Assembly: GCF_037975245.1 (NCBI RefSeq)
Contig: NC_092563.1
Coordinates: 28,669,960-28,733,959 of the forward strand
Direction: 5' to 3'
Length of the DNA: 64,000 nucleotides
DNA from: Apostichopus japonicus
Taxonomy: Eukaryota > Echinodermata > Holothuroidea > Aspidochirotida > Stichopodidae
Both the position numbers and the translations under genes were made by a program. A model generated the notes under the pieces. That model was given only the letters and a program-made list of their open reading frames with translations. It ran no database searches and had not been told where the DNA came from. Shown in pieces: positions 52,201 to 62,892 of this stretch. The first letter of the stretch is position 1. Every line of letters begins with the position of its first letter.

Positions 52201-55200
52201 TTGGCTATTTTCTTGCCGATTATCCAACGTTGCACTGAGATTGGAACACGATAAAGGAGGGCCACCTGTAAAAGAATAATTCCAAGGTATCTTTAAATTA
52301 CGACTTATAGATATACTTGATATTTCTCTTTTTACAGACAATTAACATATATACATTCATTAGTTACATGATATCAAAACAATGTCTTTTTGGTCATTTT
52401 GTTGAGGTAATGTTTAAAAGTCATCAGCTAATTTCCACAAGATATGCTAGAAAGTCAAATAATGGCCACTCATACTCAAACTAAGGAAGTACTCGAGAAG
52501 GTCCAGAGGAGGGTCTAGAGGTCCAGAGGTTGTCCAGAGGAAGGCTACTAGGATGATAAGTTCCTTAAGGGTGTTCCTTATTATGGGTGGTTACAACTGT
52601 TGAATCTCACCACACTGGAGCTAAGGAGGTTACAACTAGGAGGGCAACTAGGATGATTAGTTCCTTAAGGGTGTTCCTTATTCAAGGCGGTTACAGTTGC
52701 TGAATCTCACCACACTGGAGCTAAGGAGGTTACAACTAGGAGTGTTACTAGGATGATTAGTTCCTTAAGGTCCAGAGGAGGCTACTAGGATGATTAGTCC
52801 CTTAAGGGTGTTCCTTAATATAGGCGGTTACAGTTGCTGAATCTCACCACACTGGAGCTTAGGAGGTTACGTGTTGACTTGATTCAGGTTTTCAAGATTG
52901 TGTATGGTTTTGAAAATTTATCCTTAACTGACATTTTCATGTTTGCTGATAGTAGTTGTACCAGAGGTCATTGTCTTAAACACCAGAAGTTACAAAGTAG
53001 GATTAATATTCGGCATTACTTTTTTTTCTAATAGGGTCGTGAATCAGTGGAATGGTTTGCCTAAGAAAGTTGTACTTCCAAGTAGTGTGAATGGGTTTAA
53101 GAATGCTTTGGACAAGCACTTTAAGCAAATGTAATCGGGTCTGATTTTTTGTGTCTTCTGTTTTTTTTCTCTCTCCTATAGGGTCCTTGATAGGGACTTA
53201 AGTGTCCCTCCTGATCCTTTTTTTCTACTAAACTACACTAACCGAAACAAGCATATTTCTCCAGTCATTAAATCATTGCTATGGTTTCGACATTATGCAG
53301 TATGTGTGGCTACGCCTGCATTACTTATGAGCATTATTATGTAAAAGCCTGCAAATCAATATTGTAAATTCTGACATTCAGCATCACTTTAAATGTAGCT
53401 TATACATTCAGTTAGTAAAGTTACTAGTTTTTTTCAAAAGCTTGACAATTTGAGTTAAAACTTGAGGTGATCAATTTTGATGATATATGGAGCCAAGTTT
53501 AATGATAATAATAATTCTCAGTTCTTATATTGCGCAACTTACAATAAAGTCTCGCCGCGCTGTACTTAACCCTAGTCATGGGTAACTTGTCACACCGACA
53601 CACCAAAGTGTGCACAATTCAAACAATCTCTCCTGGGGCACCACAGTGCACCACAGCCACGTGTCCCCTGGGGGACTTCCCATAGGGTGCAGCCACAAAC
53701 CGGCGCATGCAACTATATTTACAAGTCACCTTGCAAGTCCCCATTTATACACCTGGGTGAAGAGAGGCAATGGAGATAAAGTGCCTTACCCAAGGACACA
53801 ACCCAATGATCTGGCCAGGGCTCGAACCTGTAATCCTTAGAGTCCACTGCCTTAACCACAACGCCCTCCGTTTGATAGTTTCCTTGTTCCCCCAACTCCC
53901 CCCCCCCCCCCCTTCTTGCCACTCCTAACAAAGACACTACTGACACTTCTTTCGACAAGAGGAACCTTAATGATGATTCAAAATTTCTTACCTTCATTTT
54001 CATTCCATATATAGTCATTGATGGTCGCACTTGCAGTTGCCAGGTCAGTGCAACCGGTGCCATTATGGCCGTCTCAACGGTTACATGTATGCTATAAATG
54101 AAGTAAGAAGATTAGACTTAATTTACATAAAGAAAACAAATAGAGAGAAGATATCGCTATGCATCCATTGGCATTTTTGCCATTCAATAGCCTTAAATAC
54201 AAGGCCTTGCTTACTTACCTCCTTAATTGTTATCCAGACTTTTTAAATACTTTGTGTAGCAATAACCCCTTCCAGTTATTGCCTTTTTAGTATTCATGTT
54301 CATGTTGTGCATATATGCAGCTCACAGCTGTCTTTTATGCTATTCTCAGGTATATCCATTACTACTAATTAATATTATAATGTCACTGTGACAAATTTCA
54401 CCTCTTGGGTGTGGATAATGCACACCAGCAGTGGTTCTCAAAGTTTATACTGAGACATATAGCTAGCTGTACTACAAATGGCGTGGATGAAACTTTGAGT
54501 TATCATTAACAGCAGCTGTGACCAATTCGTTACATGGAATCTTTCTTTTGTGACAAGAATGAATAAAAGCAACATTAAACATAAAAAGAAGAGATTTTAC
54601 TTTATGACCAAGGACGTATATACGATCAGCTTGATGAAACCCTAAAGGTTCAACCATGGAGGTAAAACAGAACTTAAATCAAATAGTATGTGAGAACAGC
54701 TAAATAGCCATTCAAATAGCCATCTAAGTAGCCATCTAACAAGTGAGCACCTGTTAATTGCCAGTCTATTATTGCTTTCTCATTGGTACATCATTGTGTC
54801 TCTTTGTGACTCAAGTTAATCCTATAGCTTTCATTAAGAAGTTTTAAGCAGTTCTTTCGAAAACTGATTTTTAATAACTTAATTATGTCATTATCACTCT
54901 AGATTTGCCTGGATATATCCACTGGTTGCTATCTAACATGAATATCCGAGTGGATATACAAAAAATTTCAAAAGGTATGTCTGGATTTTTCAGGTCTTTC
55001 CAAGTAAAGATGTAATAAATTCATATCGTGGATAAACTTTCCCAATCTTGATTTGGTCATATAGAGCTACTACCATAACTGCACAGAAATGTGAATTGTC
55101 AATATTAATTCACACAGTACACAGTACACAACTTCAACCATTCTAATCAGACATTGTAATTGAACTGATTAGCTTCAGATAAAGGTTCTGGTAACATTTT

Positions 55201-58200
55201 TCTTGTTGGTGCATTGCAAAATCAATTCTTTCCCACAAAAGTGAGAGGACCCCTCAACGTATAGCCAACCCCCCCTCCTCCCCCACCCCCATGCCGCAAA
55301 AAACTTCCCCTCCTATCTTCAGATAAAATGTAGCAACCCTTATCATTCACAGTAAGAGAATGTCCATCAATCTCGGATAAAATGACTCACTAAAATGGAT
55401 CATCGTACGGCTTTGGTATTGATAGCAGGCGTATCCAGACTTTTGCTCTTCTGTTTGTCAATTCTTTCAGCATTTTGCATCCGTTCTCATAGTTCCCATT
55501 AGAAATGGCTTTTTTAAGTTTCTCTAGTACAGTTCCTGGGAGACGAGATATAAGTGAATGAACAAAACCTTGTTTAATACCCCAAAAGCAATGACTCGTA
55601 ATGTGCTCTTTTTTTTTCAAAGTAATAGAACCAAATATTTCAACTTAATCAGATAATCAAATATCAAGTGGCAGGATGAAATCCATATGTATGCTTGCAA
55701 CACTCGAAACTTAGTTGATGTGAGAGGATGGATGCTTGTCCTTGTGTACCAAAAATTATGACCTAACAAACTTCTAAGTGAATGGTGTGTTTTAGAAATT
55801 TAATTTTCTTTGAAATATTTCTTCAAATAATTCTTTCCCTTCTCTTCAGAACCTCCTTTGGTTTTCATATTTATATCATGAACAATGAAATTTATTCTTC
55901 TTTGCATTTTGTCCCATTCTCAACTTCTTCCATTTTTTTAATGTCTTTTAAGCCGCTTGCTTTGTATTAAAGTATACCTTATATTTGGTTTTCTCCCCAG
56001 TAAACTAAGTATATCTTTGAAATCACTACAAAATTGACAAACTAATTAGAGATTGTCTGTTACAATAAACTAAAATAAATCTAGTGTAAATTTGAGAAAT
56101 AAATGCAAGTAGGTAACCATGGCAATAATTCCATATTTTCAGTATTAACATTGATCTACCAATTCTAGAACACTATATACACTGACATCTTTGCAACACA
56201 ATGCAGCTATACTGCCCAACTATACCATTAACTGCATACCGTACAGTACAGATAACTGAACAAACAAAAACACTTCTGTATTTGTACAGCAGGAGGACTA
56301 TGAACCAAAAACGTATCTTGAACTTGATCTATTTTTAAACACATGGAAAACTCAACTACAACTAAAGAAGCAAATGACGTCATTATTAGTACATTGTGCT
56401 ACGGCAATTGAGTTTAGAATAGTCTTAGTATTCCAAGAGTAACAAAGGCAGCTAGCAAAAGCTCATCTGAAGCCCTAATCAGTTGTTGAACTTGCCCCCA
56501 GATTACATGGTAGACAAACTTGTTTTGAAACCATTCACAGTGCTCACAGAAACAAACCATATTTTCCAACTAGCCTACCAGAATACTGACCCAAATGCAA
56601 GAACACTCCCCACAAGAGCACTGCACAACAACATCTATGAATGGTTCAAGAGAATCTCATTTGCTAGTGAGATTTTGAACAGGGAACCTAGATGTTGTGG
56701 GACGTACAGATGCTCTAATTGCTACACCATGTCTAATTCTTCACCATTATTAAAGGCATTGAAGACTCGCCCCAAACCGTGTGCGGCCATCTGAAAAAAA
56801 GTTAACTTTCCGTTGCTTGAAAGTGACGTTTTGTTCATGTCACTACAAAATGCAGACAGTACAGTAATGAAACGTGATATCTTGTTATCTTTAGCTGGAC
56901 CTGAGATGTCCATCGCTGTATTGTTTGTACACTGTGCTGTGAGTATTGACCGCAGCTGTATGTACTGACTATACACTAGTGTCTAATTAACGATGGTAGC
57001 ACGCTGTGTGTGTGCATTTTCTGCGATCGATGGTGGTTTCTAACACTTCTGTTACACCTCATTCGAAAACTAGGTCAGATTACCGGCATTAGACGTTTCT
57101 TTTTGCGCGAGTCTTCACACCCTTTAATGTAAATTGATTTTCTCTTCAACGTGTACTAAATTACAGCAGACATACATGTAGTGTATATAATTCGGCCATT
57201 CTGTAATAATGTATTACATATGGCTCACAGTTAGGCATAAAACATAAAAATAATATATTTTTTTGCTAAATAACATGAGCATTGTTTTCAAGGTACATAT
57301 ATATGTTTATATTTATATAGACATAGATACATATATACACAAAAAAATTTACATATATATAGATATCCAGGTATGTGGGTTTTTTTTATATCAGCTTTAA
57401 AGAAGGTGGAGGACAAATCATTAAAACTTTATATTTTTGATACAAACAGCTACAAAAAGTTCTCTGTGGAACTATTATATAGGTATCACAAGGGTTCATT
57501 CTTGTATGTTTTAATGTTTCTAAATGTTATGTTTTCTGTACGTCTTATCATATCATGTTATTATGTTAGTCATCATGCTTGTCCTATATAGTTCATGTGT
57601 AACTCATGGAGCTATAAACCTTGGTTTATAGCTCAATGATTTATCTGACCAAGGCTGAATGTCACAAACACATCTATATGTTCACTCCTAGCCATGTTTA
57701 TTACCCCTGGCCTTGCTGTACCAGGCTTGCCCTCATCTCTGGCTGTAGTCAGGGTTACCTCCCACAGAGTGGTCATCAATTAAGTATTTTATCTCCAATG
57801 TTACTATTTTGGAGTGTTTCAATAGGGACATACTGGGAGCTGATACAGTAGTTCAGTTTACTACTCAGCACTTGATATTGTACAAGTTTATTATTAATAG
57901 CATCAGTCTTTTGCTTCTCTACTGTTCAGGTTCACTGTTCATTTCTTTTCAGTGAAATCTTGTTCATACACTTTGTACTTAAAGGCATTGAAGACTCGCC
58001 CCACACCATATGCCGCACTATGAAATAGTTAACTTTCCGTTGCTTGCAATTGAAGTTTTCTGCTTGTCGCTACAAAATGCAGACAGTAATGAAACGTGAT
58101 ACCTTGTTATCTTTAGCTGGACCTGAGATGTCCATCGCTGTATGGTTGTACACTGTGCTGTGGGTATTGACCGAAGCTGTATGTACTGACTGTACACTAG

Positions 58201-58928
58201 TGTCTAATTACCGAAGGTAGCAAGCTGTGTGCGTATTTTTTGGGTTCGATGGTGGTGTCTAACACTTCTGTTACACCTCATACGAAATTAGGTCAGAGCA
58301 TTTGACGTTTCTTTTTGCCCGAGTCTTCACACCCTTTAAAGCATTTCATTTCTTATAAAAAAAAATATTCATTCAGAATCCACACTCCGAGAGGAACTTC
58401 TGAAATGAATAAATGGTGAGCTACTTTATAAACTGTGTCATTGCGTTTTATTAGTTAGTACATGGAATTGTGACATAGGTATCAAACACTTGTCTACGGC
58501 CAGGAATGTGTAGGTCAGGGTCGGAAGAGTGAGAAGGAGGCAGGGGAGGGGGGGGGGAGGGAAAATAGTATACCAAGATCCTACAATAGTCATATTCATA
58601 AAGAATGAGCTAGTCAGTTTTACGCACCTAATTCTCGCTCACTTAGGATAGCATTTTCTGTTTCATCTTCTCCATCTTCATCCTCCTCTTCATCCTGCTC
58701 CTGCTCCTCCTCCTCCTCGGAGGAGGAGTTTCCATTGCTTTCATGGTGATTCATTCTATTTGGAACAGGAATGTCAGCATCGACCATATCCGTTCCATCG
58801 ACACAACTTTCTTGATTGAAACTCTTTATTTTCTGGTCAGACCCACAGTCAGCATGTTTAGGTAGTAATTGGTGTTCATTTTCTGTTCCTTCTCCTCTTC
58901 TGTCAGACTTGTCCATCTTATTGCCCAT
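43273..58928 (-). CDS. RBCK1: RBCK1/HOIL-1-like RBR ubiquitin ligase, eleven coding exons
   Basis: Exons in transcript order: 58928-58628, 55535-55391, 54091-53992, 52265-52052, 51451-51062, 50235-49759, 48378-47999, 46554-46373, 46046-45935, 45167-44889, 43404-43273; phases close to 2,712 nt, 903 aa (human 510). HOIL-1 is a LUBAC subunit that attaches ubiquitin via ester bonds. Domains: acidic N-terminus 1-100; LUBAC-tethering-like helices 101-149; ubiquitin-like domain about 150-230 (VRPSMT, VQRWIIGKK); disordered linker 255-600; NZF zinc finger 611-635 (WGCPQCTFIN, C614, C617, C628, C631); RING1 from C706; IBR from C795 (TPDCKGWCF); RING2 from C871 with the catalytic-type Cys884 (QKKGGC). 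The region after RING2 is short and lacks the final Cys/His cluster of vertebrate HOIL-1. The start is the first ATG after an in-frame TGA, if the 61,359 exon is joined. Confidence 0.93.
43650..44000 (+). repeat. TGACCT-rich segment in RBCK1 intron
   Basis: Repeated TTTGACCT/TTGACCTC words (at least eight within 350 bases), partly in a loose 110-130 base period. It looks like a degenerate interspersed or tandem repeat. The word is also the core half-site of nuclear receptors, but regulatory use is speculative. Confidence 0.45.
45138..45348 (-). repeat. 71-bp tandem repeat copying the exon 10 splice acceptor, three copies
   Basis: Units start at 45138, 45209 and 45280 and differ at only a few bases. 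Each holds the first 30 bases of RBCK1 exon 10, the acceptor (CTTTAG|ATTGTTGG) and upstream intron. Only the copy joined to the full exon keeps frame; using the distal acceptors would add 71 or 142 bases and shift frame. Confidence 0.9.
46555..47998 (-). other. RBCK1 intron between NZF and RING1 exons
   Basis: 1.4 kb with a G-rich run near 47937-47968 and no other recognised feature. Confidence 0.4.
48379..49758 (-). other. RBCK1 intron upstream of the NZF exon
   Basis: 1.4 kb of AT-rich intronic sequence. Short frames are accidental. No repeat or RNA recognised. Confidence 0.4.
50236..51061 (-). other. RBCK1 intron between the two linker exons
   Basis: About 0.8 kb. Nothing recognised. Confidence 0.4.
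51452..52051 (-). other. RBCK1 intron after the second UBL exon
   Basis: About 0.6 kb. Nothing recognised. Confidence 0.4.
52484..53150 (+). mobile_element. 3' end of a non-LTR (LINE) retrotransposon
   Basis: Plus-strand frames read like the last part of a LINE reverse transcriptase: LEKVQRR, then TRMISSLRVF, LNLTTLELRRLRVDLIQVFK, RGHCLKHQK and VVNQWNGLPKKVV..SSVNGFKNALDKHFKQM in two overlapping frames. A 100-140 bp segment is repeated about 2.5 times in the middle, and the frame is broken. This is a 5'-truncated dead copy, opposite in direction to the host gene, in the intron between the two UBL exons. Confidence 0.75.
53498..53880 (-). mobile_element. tRNA-derived SINE
   Basis: Read on the minus strand, a tRNA-like head has an A box (GTGGTTAAGGC) and a B box (GGTTCGAGCCC). 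A body follows with GGTAAGGCACTTTA and CACCCAGGTGTATAAATGGG, and it ends in an (ATT)n tail. The length of about 380 bp and the tail are typical of SINEs. Confidence 0.75.
54092..55390 (-). other. RBCK1 intron between LTM and UBL exons
   Basis: 1.3 kb with no recognised feature other than a C-rich run near 55268-55292. Confidence 0.4.
55536..56639 (-). other. Start of RBCK1 intron 1, downstream half
   Basis: AT-rich intronic sequence with no supported feature before the SINE-like head and MITEs that follow to the right. Confidence 0.35.
56640..56740 (-). mobile_element. Possible tRNA-like SINE head
   Basis: Minus strand shows GGTGTAGCAATTAGAGCATC, then TAGGTTCCCTGTTCAAAATC, with A- and B-box-like spacing. 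It is degenerate and its 3' limit is unknown. It directly abuts MITE copy B. Confidence 0.4.
56750..57127 (+). mobile_element. TTAA-flanked MITE, copy B (RBCK1 intron 1)
   Basis: 378 bp, TTAA at each end, TIRs AAAGGCATTGAAGACTCG and CGAGTCTTCACACCCTTT (imperfect). It is about 85-90 percent similar by eye to copy C and inverted relative to copy A. Confidence 0.88.
57295..57366. repeat. TATA-rich microsatellite
   Basis: Short interrupted TATATA/ACATA repeat of about 70 bases, between the two MITE copies. Confidence 0.7.
57609..57634. repeat. Short perfect palindrome
   Basis: GAGCTATAAACC and GGTTTATAGCTC form a 12-bp stem with a 2-base centre. Confidence 0.7.
57979..58339 (+). mobile_element. 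TTAA-flanked MITE, copy C (RBCK1 intron 1)
   Basis: 361 bp, TTAA at each end, same orientation as copy B 1.2 kb away. It carries small deletions relative to B. Nonautonomous. Confidence 0.88.
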
Positions 58929-59057
58929 GAATTCCTTTCTCTGTATTAGGACGATGAAAGAACTGCAACAAGCTATTCATGTTCTACCAAGAACAAACAC
59001 AAATTTCCTGTGCAATAACATGTATACATAGTAGATTATGTTAAAATATGTAAATGT

Positions 59058-59140
59058 CATTGCTAGAATCAAAAGAGAGGGAGGGGGTCTTAGACTATAC
59101 AGTCTAAGACCACCTTCCCTCTCTTGTGATTCTAGCAATG
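59058..59140. repeat. Long hairpin (39-bp arms, 4-base loop)
   Basis: Left arm 59058-59096 (CATTGCTAGAATC ... GTCTTAGACT) pairs with right arm 59101-59140 with three or four mismatches. It lies in RBCK1 intron 1 and could be a foldback element or a small-RNA hairpin. Confidence 0.85.
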
Positions 59141-59211
59141 TCATGTAGATATTCTCGGTTCCGTATACGTTTAATTATCACAACAAATCTATTCGTGATA
59201 ATTTTGCAGGG

Positions 59212-60303
59212 CAGTGGCGGCGGAACCGGGGGGGCTTGGGGGGGCTCAGCCCCCCCAATGAAAAAGTTGAGGGGGCAAATGCATGATAAGCCCCCCAATA
59301 TTTACCAAGGCTCCGAAACGTGCATCTGCCCATTTTTCAATGCATACTTGTCGATCTGTCCGATGTACACGTATACTATATAGGTGTAATAATTTTAGTA
59401 ATTGCTGGAGGACCCTGGTCCCTCGGCCCGTCCCCTGGCTATAGACCACATTGTCACCCCAACCGCGTCTTCACGCCCCGTGAAAAGTGGAAGCAGTGAG
59501 TGTGAGTACCGATAAGCGTAACACAACTTCGTCTTAGGCCAATGACTTGCCTCATTTCAGCCAGTTCTCCAACATCCCCTTACTTAGTGGCGGAGTCCAT
59601 ATATACAGTCAGGGGGCGGATCCACCCCCCCCCCTCCTGACGGACTCAAATGGACTGCTGGCGCCCATTTCAGCTTTTCACTATACTTTTAACTTATTCG
59701 CGATTATTGACTATTTTATTATCTCATATACCTATTGACATTTGTCATATTCTGTTGGTGTATAATTTTCCGACAAAATGGCGACGACACCTATTTATTC
59801 TCCGTTTATCTGCAAATTAGCAAGGCCCGGAAAGGGTCATTTCCTGCAATGTAGGGAGTAACTTTACTCAATAATTTTCTGTACGCTCCGCGCCAACCTG
59901 TGGTGGCGCTCCGCTTAGATAGTGTCGAAAGCGCCCCTACAGACCATTCTTGTCTCCCCTGACCAATACCCCTAGCTCCGCCACTGCCCTTACTACACTC
60001 AAAAAGGTCTTTGCGAGTACACTACCAGTAATAGCTACTTTCTTAAAACACCATCGAATATACAAATTACAATGTTTTTACATACTTTTACGTGCAATCT
60101 GAGAAATTGCAGGCTTGAGACCCATATTTTAGGGCTAGGTATTCGCAGCATAAAACACTCGGGAAGTGCTGTTTCCGGCCATCTGGGGGTTTGAAAAAAC
60201 CCAAAATTTTTTTGTACGCTCCGTGCCAACCGATGGTGGCGCTCCGCTTAGACAGTCTCCACACATTAGCCCCCCCAATAATTTTTCCGTTCCGCCGCGC
60301 CTG
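59212..60303. mobile_element. hAT-like element with a second hAT MITE nested inside
   Basis: Ends CAGTGGCGGCGGAAC and GTTCCGCCGCGCCTG form a TIR of about 15 bp with two mismatches. Exact 8-bp target duplications TTGCAGGG lie at 59204-59211 and 60304-60311. G-runs and C-runs lie just inside the left end. The copy at 59585-59986 interrupts it; without that insert it is about 680 bp. No transposase. Confidence 0.88.
59585..59986. mobile_element. hAT-like MITE, CAGTGGCGGAG family, copy 2 (nested)
   Basis: 402 bp with TIR TAGTGGCGGAG / CTCCGCCACTG and exact 8-bp target duplications CCCTTACT at 59577-59584 and 59987-59994. It is highly similar along its length to copy 1 at 39451-39846 and is younger than the element it sits in. 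Confidence 0.9.
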
Positions 60304-60311
60304 TTGCAGGG

Positions 60312-61056
60312 TATACTAAAATTGTTGATATATGACAAAATGCATTTGATTTGAATTTGAAAATAAAGCATTGAAAGAAATATACAAGACATGGTCTTCT
60401 AGGTTTCTTGGAATCTGATAGTTCATATGTTTAAATTTTTATGAAGGTGTCAATGTGAATTAGGAAAGAAAAGTACTTGCAAGATTACATGATTATTAAC
60501 ATTGCACTAGTCTCCCCTCCCCTCCCTGCGGCCTGCAGCTATAGGCCTCTAAATATTATTTGGATGACAGGTTGACCAAAAATGGCTTGCAGGCTAATAT
60601 CTGTGGCTTGCAAAGTTTTTAAAACTCTATCAATGGAGCTCACATAACTTTGGACAGTTTGAAAAAAGGGTCAACTTATGATTTGATATTCAACAATAAC
60701 CGATAATCAAACCAGTTTAAGAAGAACTTTGTTCTAAAATTTAACTTTTTGTCATGTGGACTGGGTGCAAAGTTTCACCCCTGACTGTTTAAATTACTAT
60801 GGTATTGTTTGGTGTGAAATTTTCATTACACAACTGTTTGTGGTAGAACTGGAATGTCAAATGACTCAAATCAGCTACAATTTGCATCAATTAACTTTGG
60901 TAGATTCCGTAATTGGATACTCTTACTCTGTTTATGAATCTTCCTCATTTCTATGGAAACATTTTACAATTAGACAATGAAAGTCAGACCTTATGATTAT
61001 GTATTTCTCAAGTCACATCTTTTCAAATGGTATCTACTCTATAGGAATATTCCTAA
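60312..61056 (-). other. RBCK1 intron 1, distal part
   Basis: About 0.75 kb of AT-rich intronic sequence with no recognised feature. Confidence 0.35.
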
Positions 61057-61136
61057 ATTAATGAAAAGATATGGAACCTGCACATTTTAAGTTTATATAA
61101 ACTTAAAATGTGCAGGTTCCTAATCTTTTCATTAAT
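61057..61136. repeat. Long hairpin (39-bp arms, 2-base loop)
   Basis: Left arm 61057-61095 (ATTAATGAAAAGAT ... AAGTTTA) pairs with right arm 61098-61136 with about one mismatch. It is almost perfect, close to the RBCK1 first exon. Confidence 0.88.
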
Positions 61137-61358
61137 TATACTGCACAACATCATTGGTTGTAAACAAATACAAAATAAAAGTATTGATTAATTTGCTGCA
61201 ATTCACAATTGTTATCAAAAGTCTTATAAAAGCCCTCTTCAACATGGCGGTCATCATATCATATATGAAATCTATCGTTACGTTTTCTCTAGCCTAGGCA
61301 GATTGCAACTGAAGTGAAATAAACCATGACCAACACGAAAAAACAACAGATCACTTAC

Positions 61359-61450
61359 CAGGTTTCGTCAGAATTTATCTGGAAACTAAAGCTGACTTAC
61401 AAAGAGCGAAGAACCCAGAGCCCTGGGTCTTGCGATTGTAAGATAAACTG
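61359..61450 (-). other. Probable noncoding first exon of RBCK1
   Basis: A good minus-strand donor (AAACCTG|GTAAGTGA) ends an exon at 61359. Spliced to the acceptor just upstream of the RBCK1 start (ATACAG|AGAAAGG at 58940), it supplies an in-frame TGA before the ATG. The 5' limit and promoter are unknown; GC rises and CpGs appear here. Inferred, not proven. Confidence 0.4.
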
Positions 61451-61726
61451 GCAAATGTTGCTCTAAAAATGTTTTACAAAACGCCTTCCTGTCAACTTAA
61501 ATGTCATCGCTTAGTTAGGCAAGTATAGTACACGCTGCAATGATAGTTATAATGCATGTTTTGCTAGTGATATTTCAGCAACTGGTAATTCCCCCCATTG
61601 CGCAATAACACGAACTTTGTCGTGGTCGCCTGTAATATTATGTGAAGGTGACGTCATCGCTAGAGATAAGCACTTTGAGATCAACACCAATAACAATATG
61701 GCGAGCCATCAGTCTCAAATCGCGGG

Positions 61727-62629
61727 CAGGGGCGTAGCGAAGGGGTTTTTGTTGGGGGGGTGTGGAGAATTTGATTTGCCGACGGATCTGGAAGTGGCGA
61801 CTGAAATGGGGGAGGGGTCTAAGGGGAGGGGGTCTACCCCTCCCCTTTGGCAATTTTTAGTTTTGAAACGTCCTTAGATGCAATCTGGTGCATATTTTAA
61901 GTCCATTTTGATTTGCCGACGGATCTGGAAGTGGTGACTGAAATGGGGGAGGGGTCTAAGGGGAGGGGTCTGCCCCTCCCCTTTGGAAATTTTTTAGTTT
62001 TGAAACGTCCTTTAGATGCAATCTGGTGCATATTTTAAGTCCAATTTGATTTGCCGACGGATCTGGAAGTGGTGAGTGATGGGGGAGGGGTCTAAGGGTA
62101 GGGGGTCTACCCCTCCCCTTTGGAAATTTTTTAGTTTTGAAACGTCCTTAGATGCAATCTGGTTCATATTTTAAGTCCAATTTGATTTGCCGACAGATCT
62201 GGAAGTGGTGACTGAAATGGGGGAGGGGTCTAAGGGGAGGGGGTGTCCCCTCCCCTTTGGAAAATTTTTAGTTTTGAAACGTCCTTAGATGCAATCTGGT
62301 GCATACTTTTAGTCCAATTTGATTTGCCGACGGATCTGGAAGTAGTGAGTGATGGGGGAGGGGTCTAAGGGTAGGGGGTCTACCCTTCCCATTTGGAAAT
62401 TTTTTAGTTTTGAAACGTCCTTAGATGCAATCTGGTGCATATTTTAAGTCAAATTTGGCACGGAAAAAGCTCCCGTTCTCCTTTTCTCTATTCAGCTTTC
62501 CTTCTTTCTTCCCCTTCCGCTCTCTTCACCTTTTCTCCTATTGCCGACAGACCCAAAATTTGCCGACAGCGACCAAATTATTGGGGGGGTGTGACACCCC
62601 CCCACACCCCCCCGCTTGCTACGCCCCTG
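61727..62629. mobile_element. hAT-like element carrying a 137-bp minisatellite
   Basis: 903 bp. Ends CAGGGGCGTAGC and GCTACGCCCCTG (12 bp perfect once aligned) have exact 8-bp target duplications ATCGCGGG at 61719-61726 and 62630-62637. G- and C-runs lie inside both ends. The interior is mostly a five-copy tandem repeat. Nonautonomous. Confidence 0.9.
61773..62457 (+). repeat. 137-bp minisatellite, five copies
   Basis: Units begin GATTTGCCGACGG at 61773, 61910, 62048, 62184 and 62321. Each contains a G-rich block facing a C-rich block (GGGGAGGGG ... CCCCTCCCC) that can fold back. Copies differ by a few bases. Confidence 0.92.
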
Positions 62630-62892
62630 ATCGCGGGGAATCGACATAAACCGATTTAAATCGATATATACCATTTTCCTTCGACTTATACCAGTTTCTA
62701 TCAGCTGGAAGACAAAATGTATTTGAGGGATTGAGCCGAAGTGATGTAGTTGTGCATGCCATATGCTTATATTTTTAACACTTCAAAAGCTCATGTTTGG
62801 GCTGTGGCCAAAATTACAGCTCAGCTCAGTTCCTGTCCCTTTCCTACACATCAAGTGCAACTGTACATATACGGTGACATCCCTATTATATA

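Noticed and set aside
56483-56794. 103-aa plus-strand frame
   Set aside because: It runs through a SINE-like head into a MITE, so it is a chance frame.
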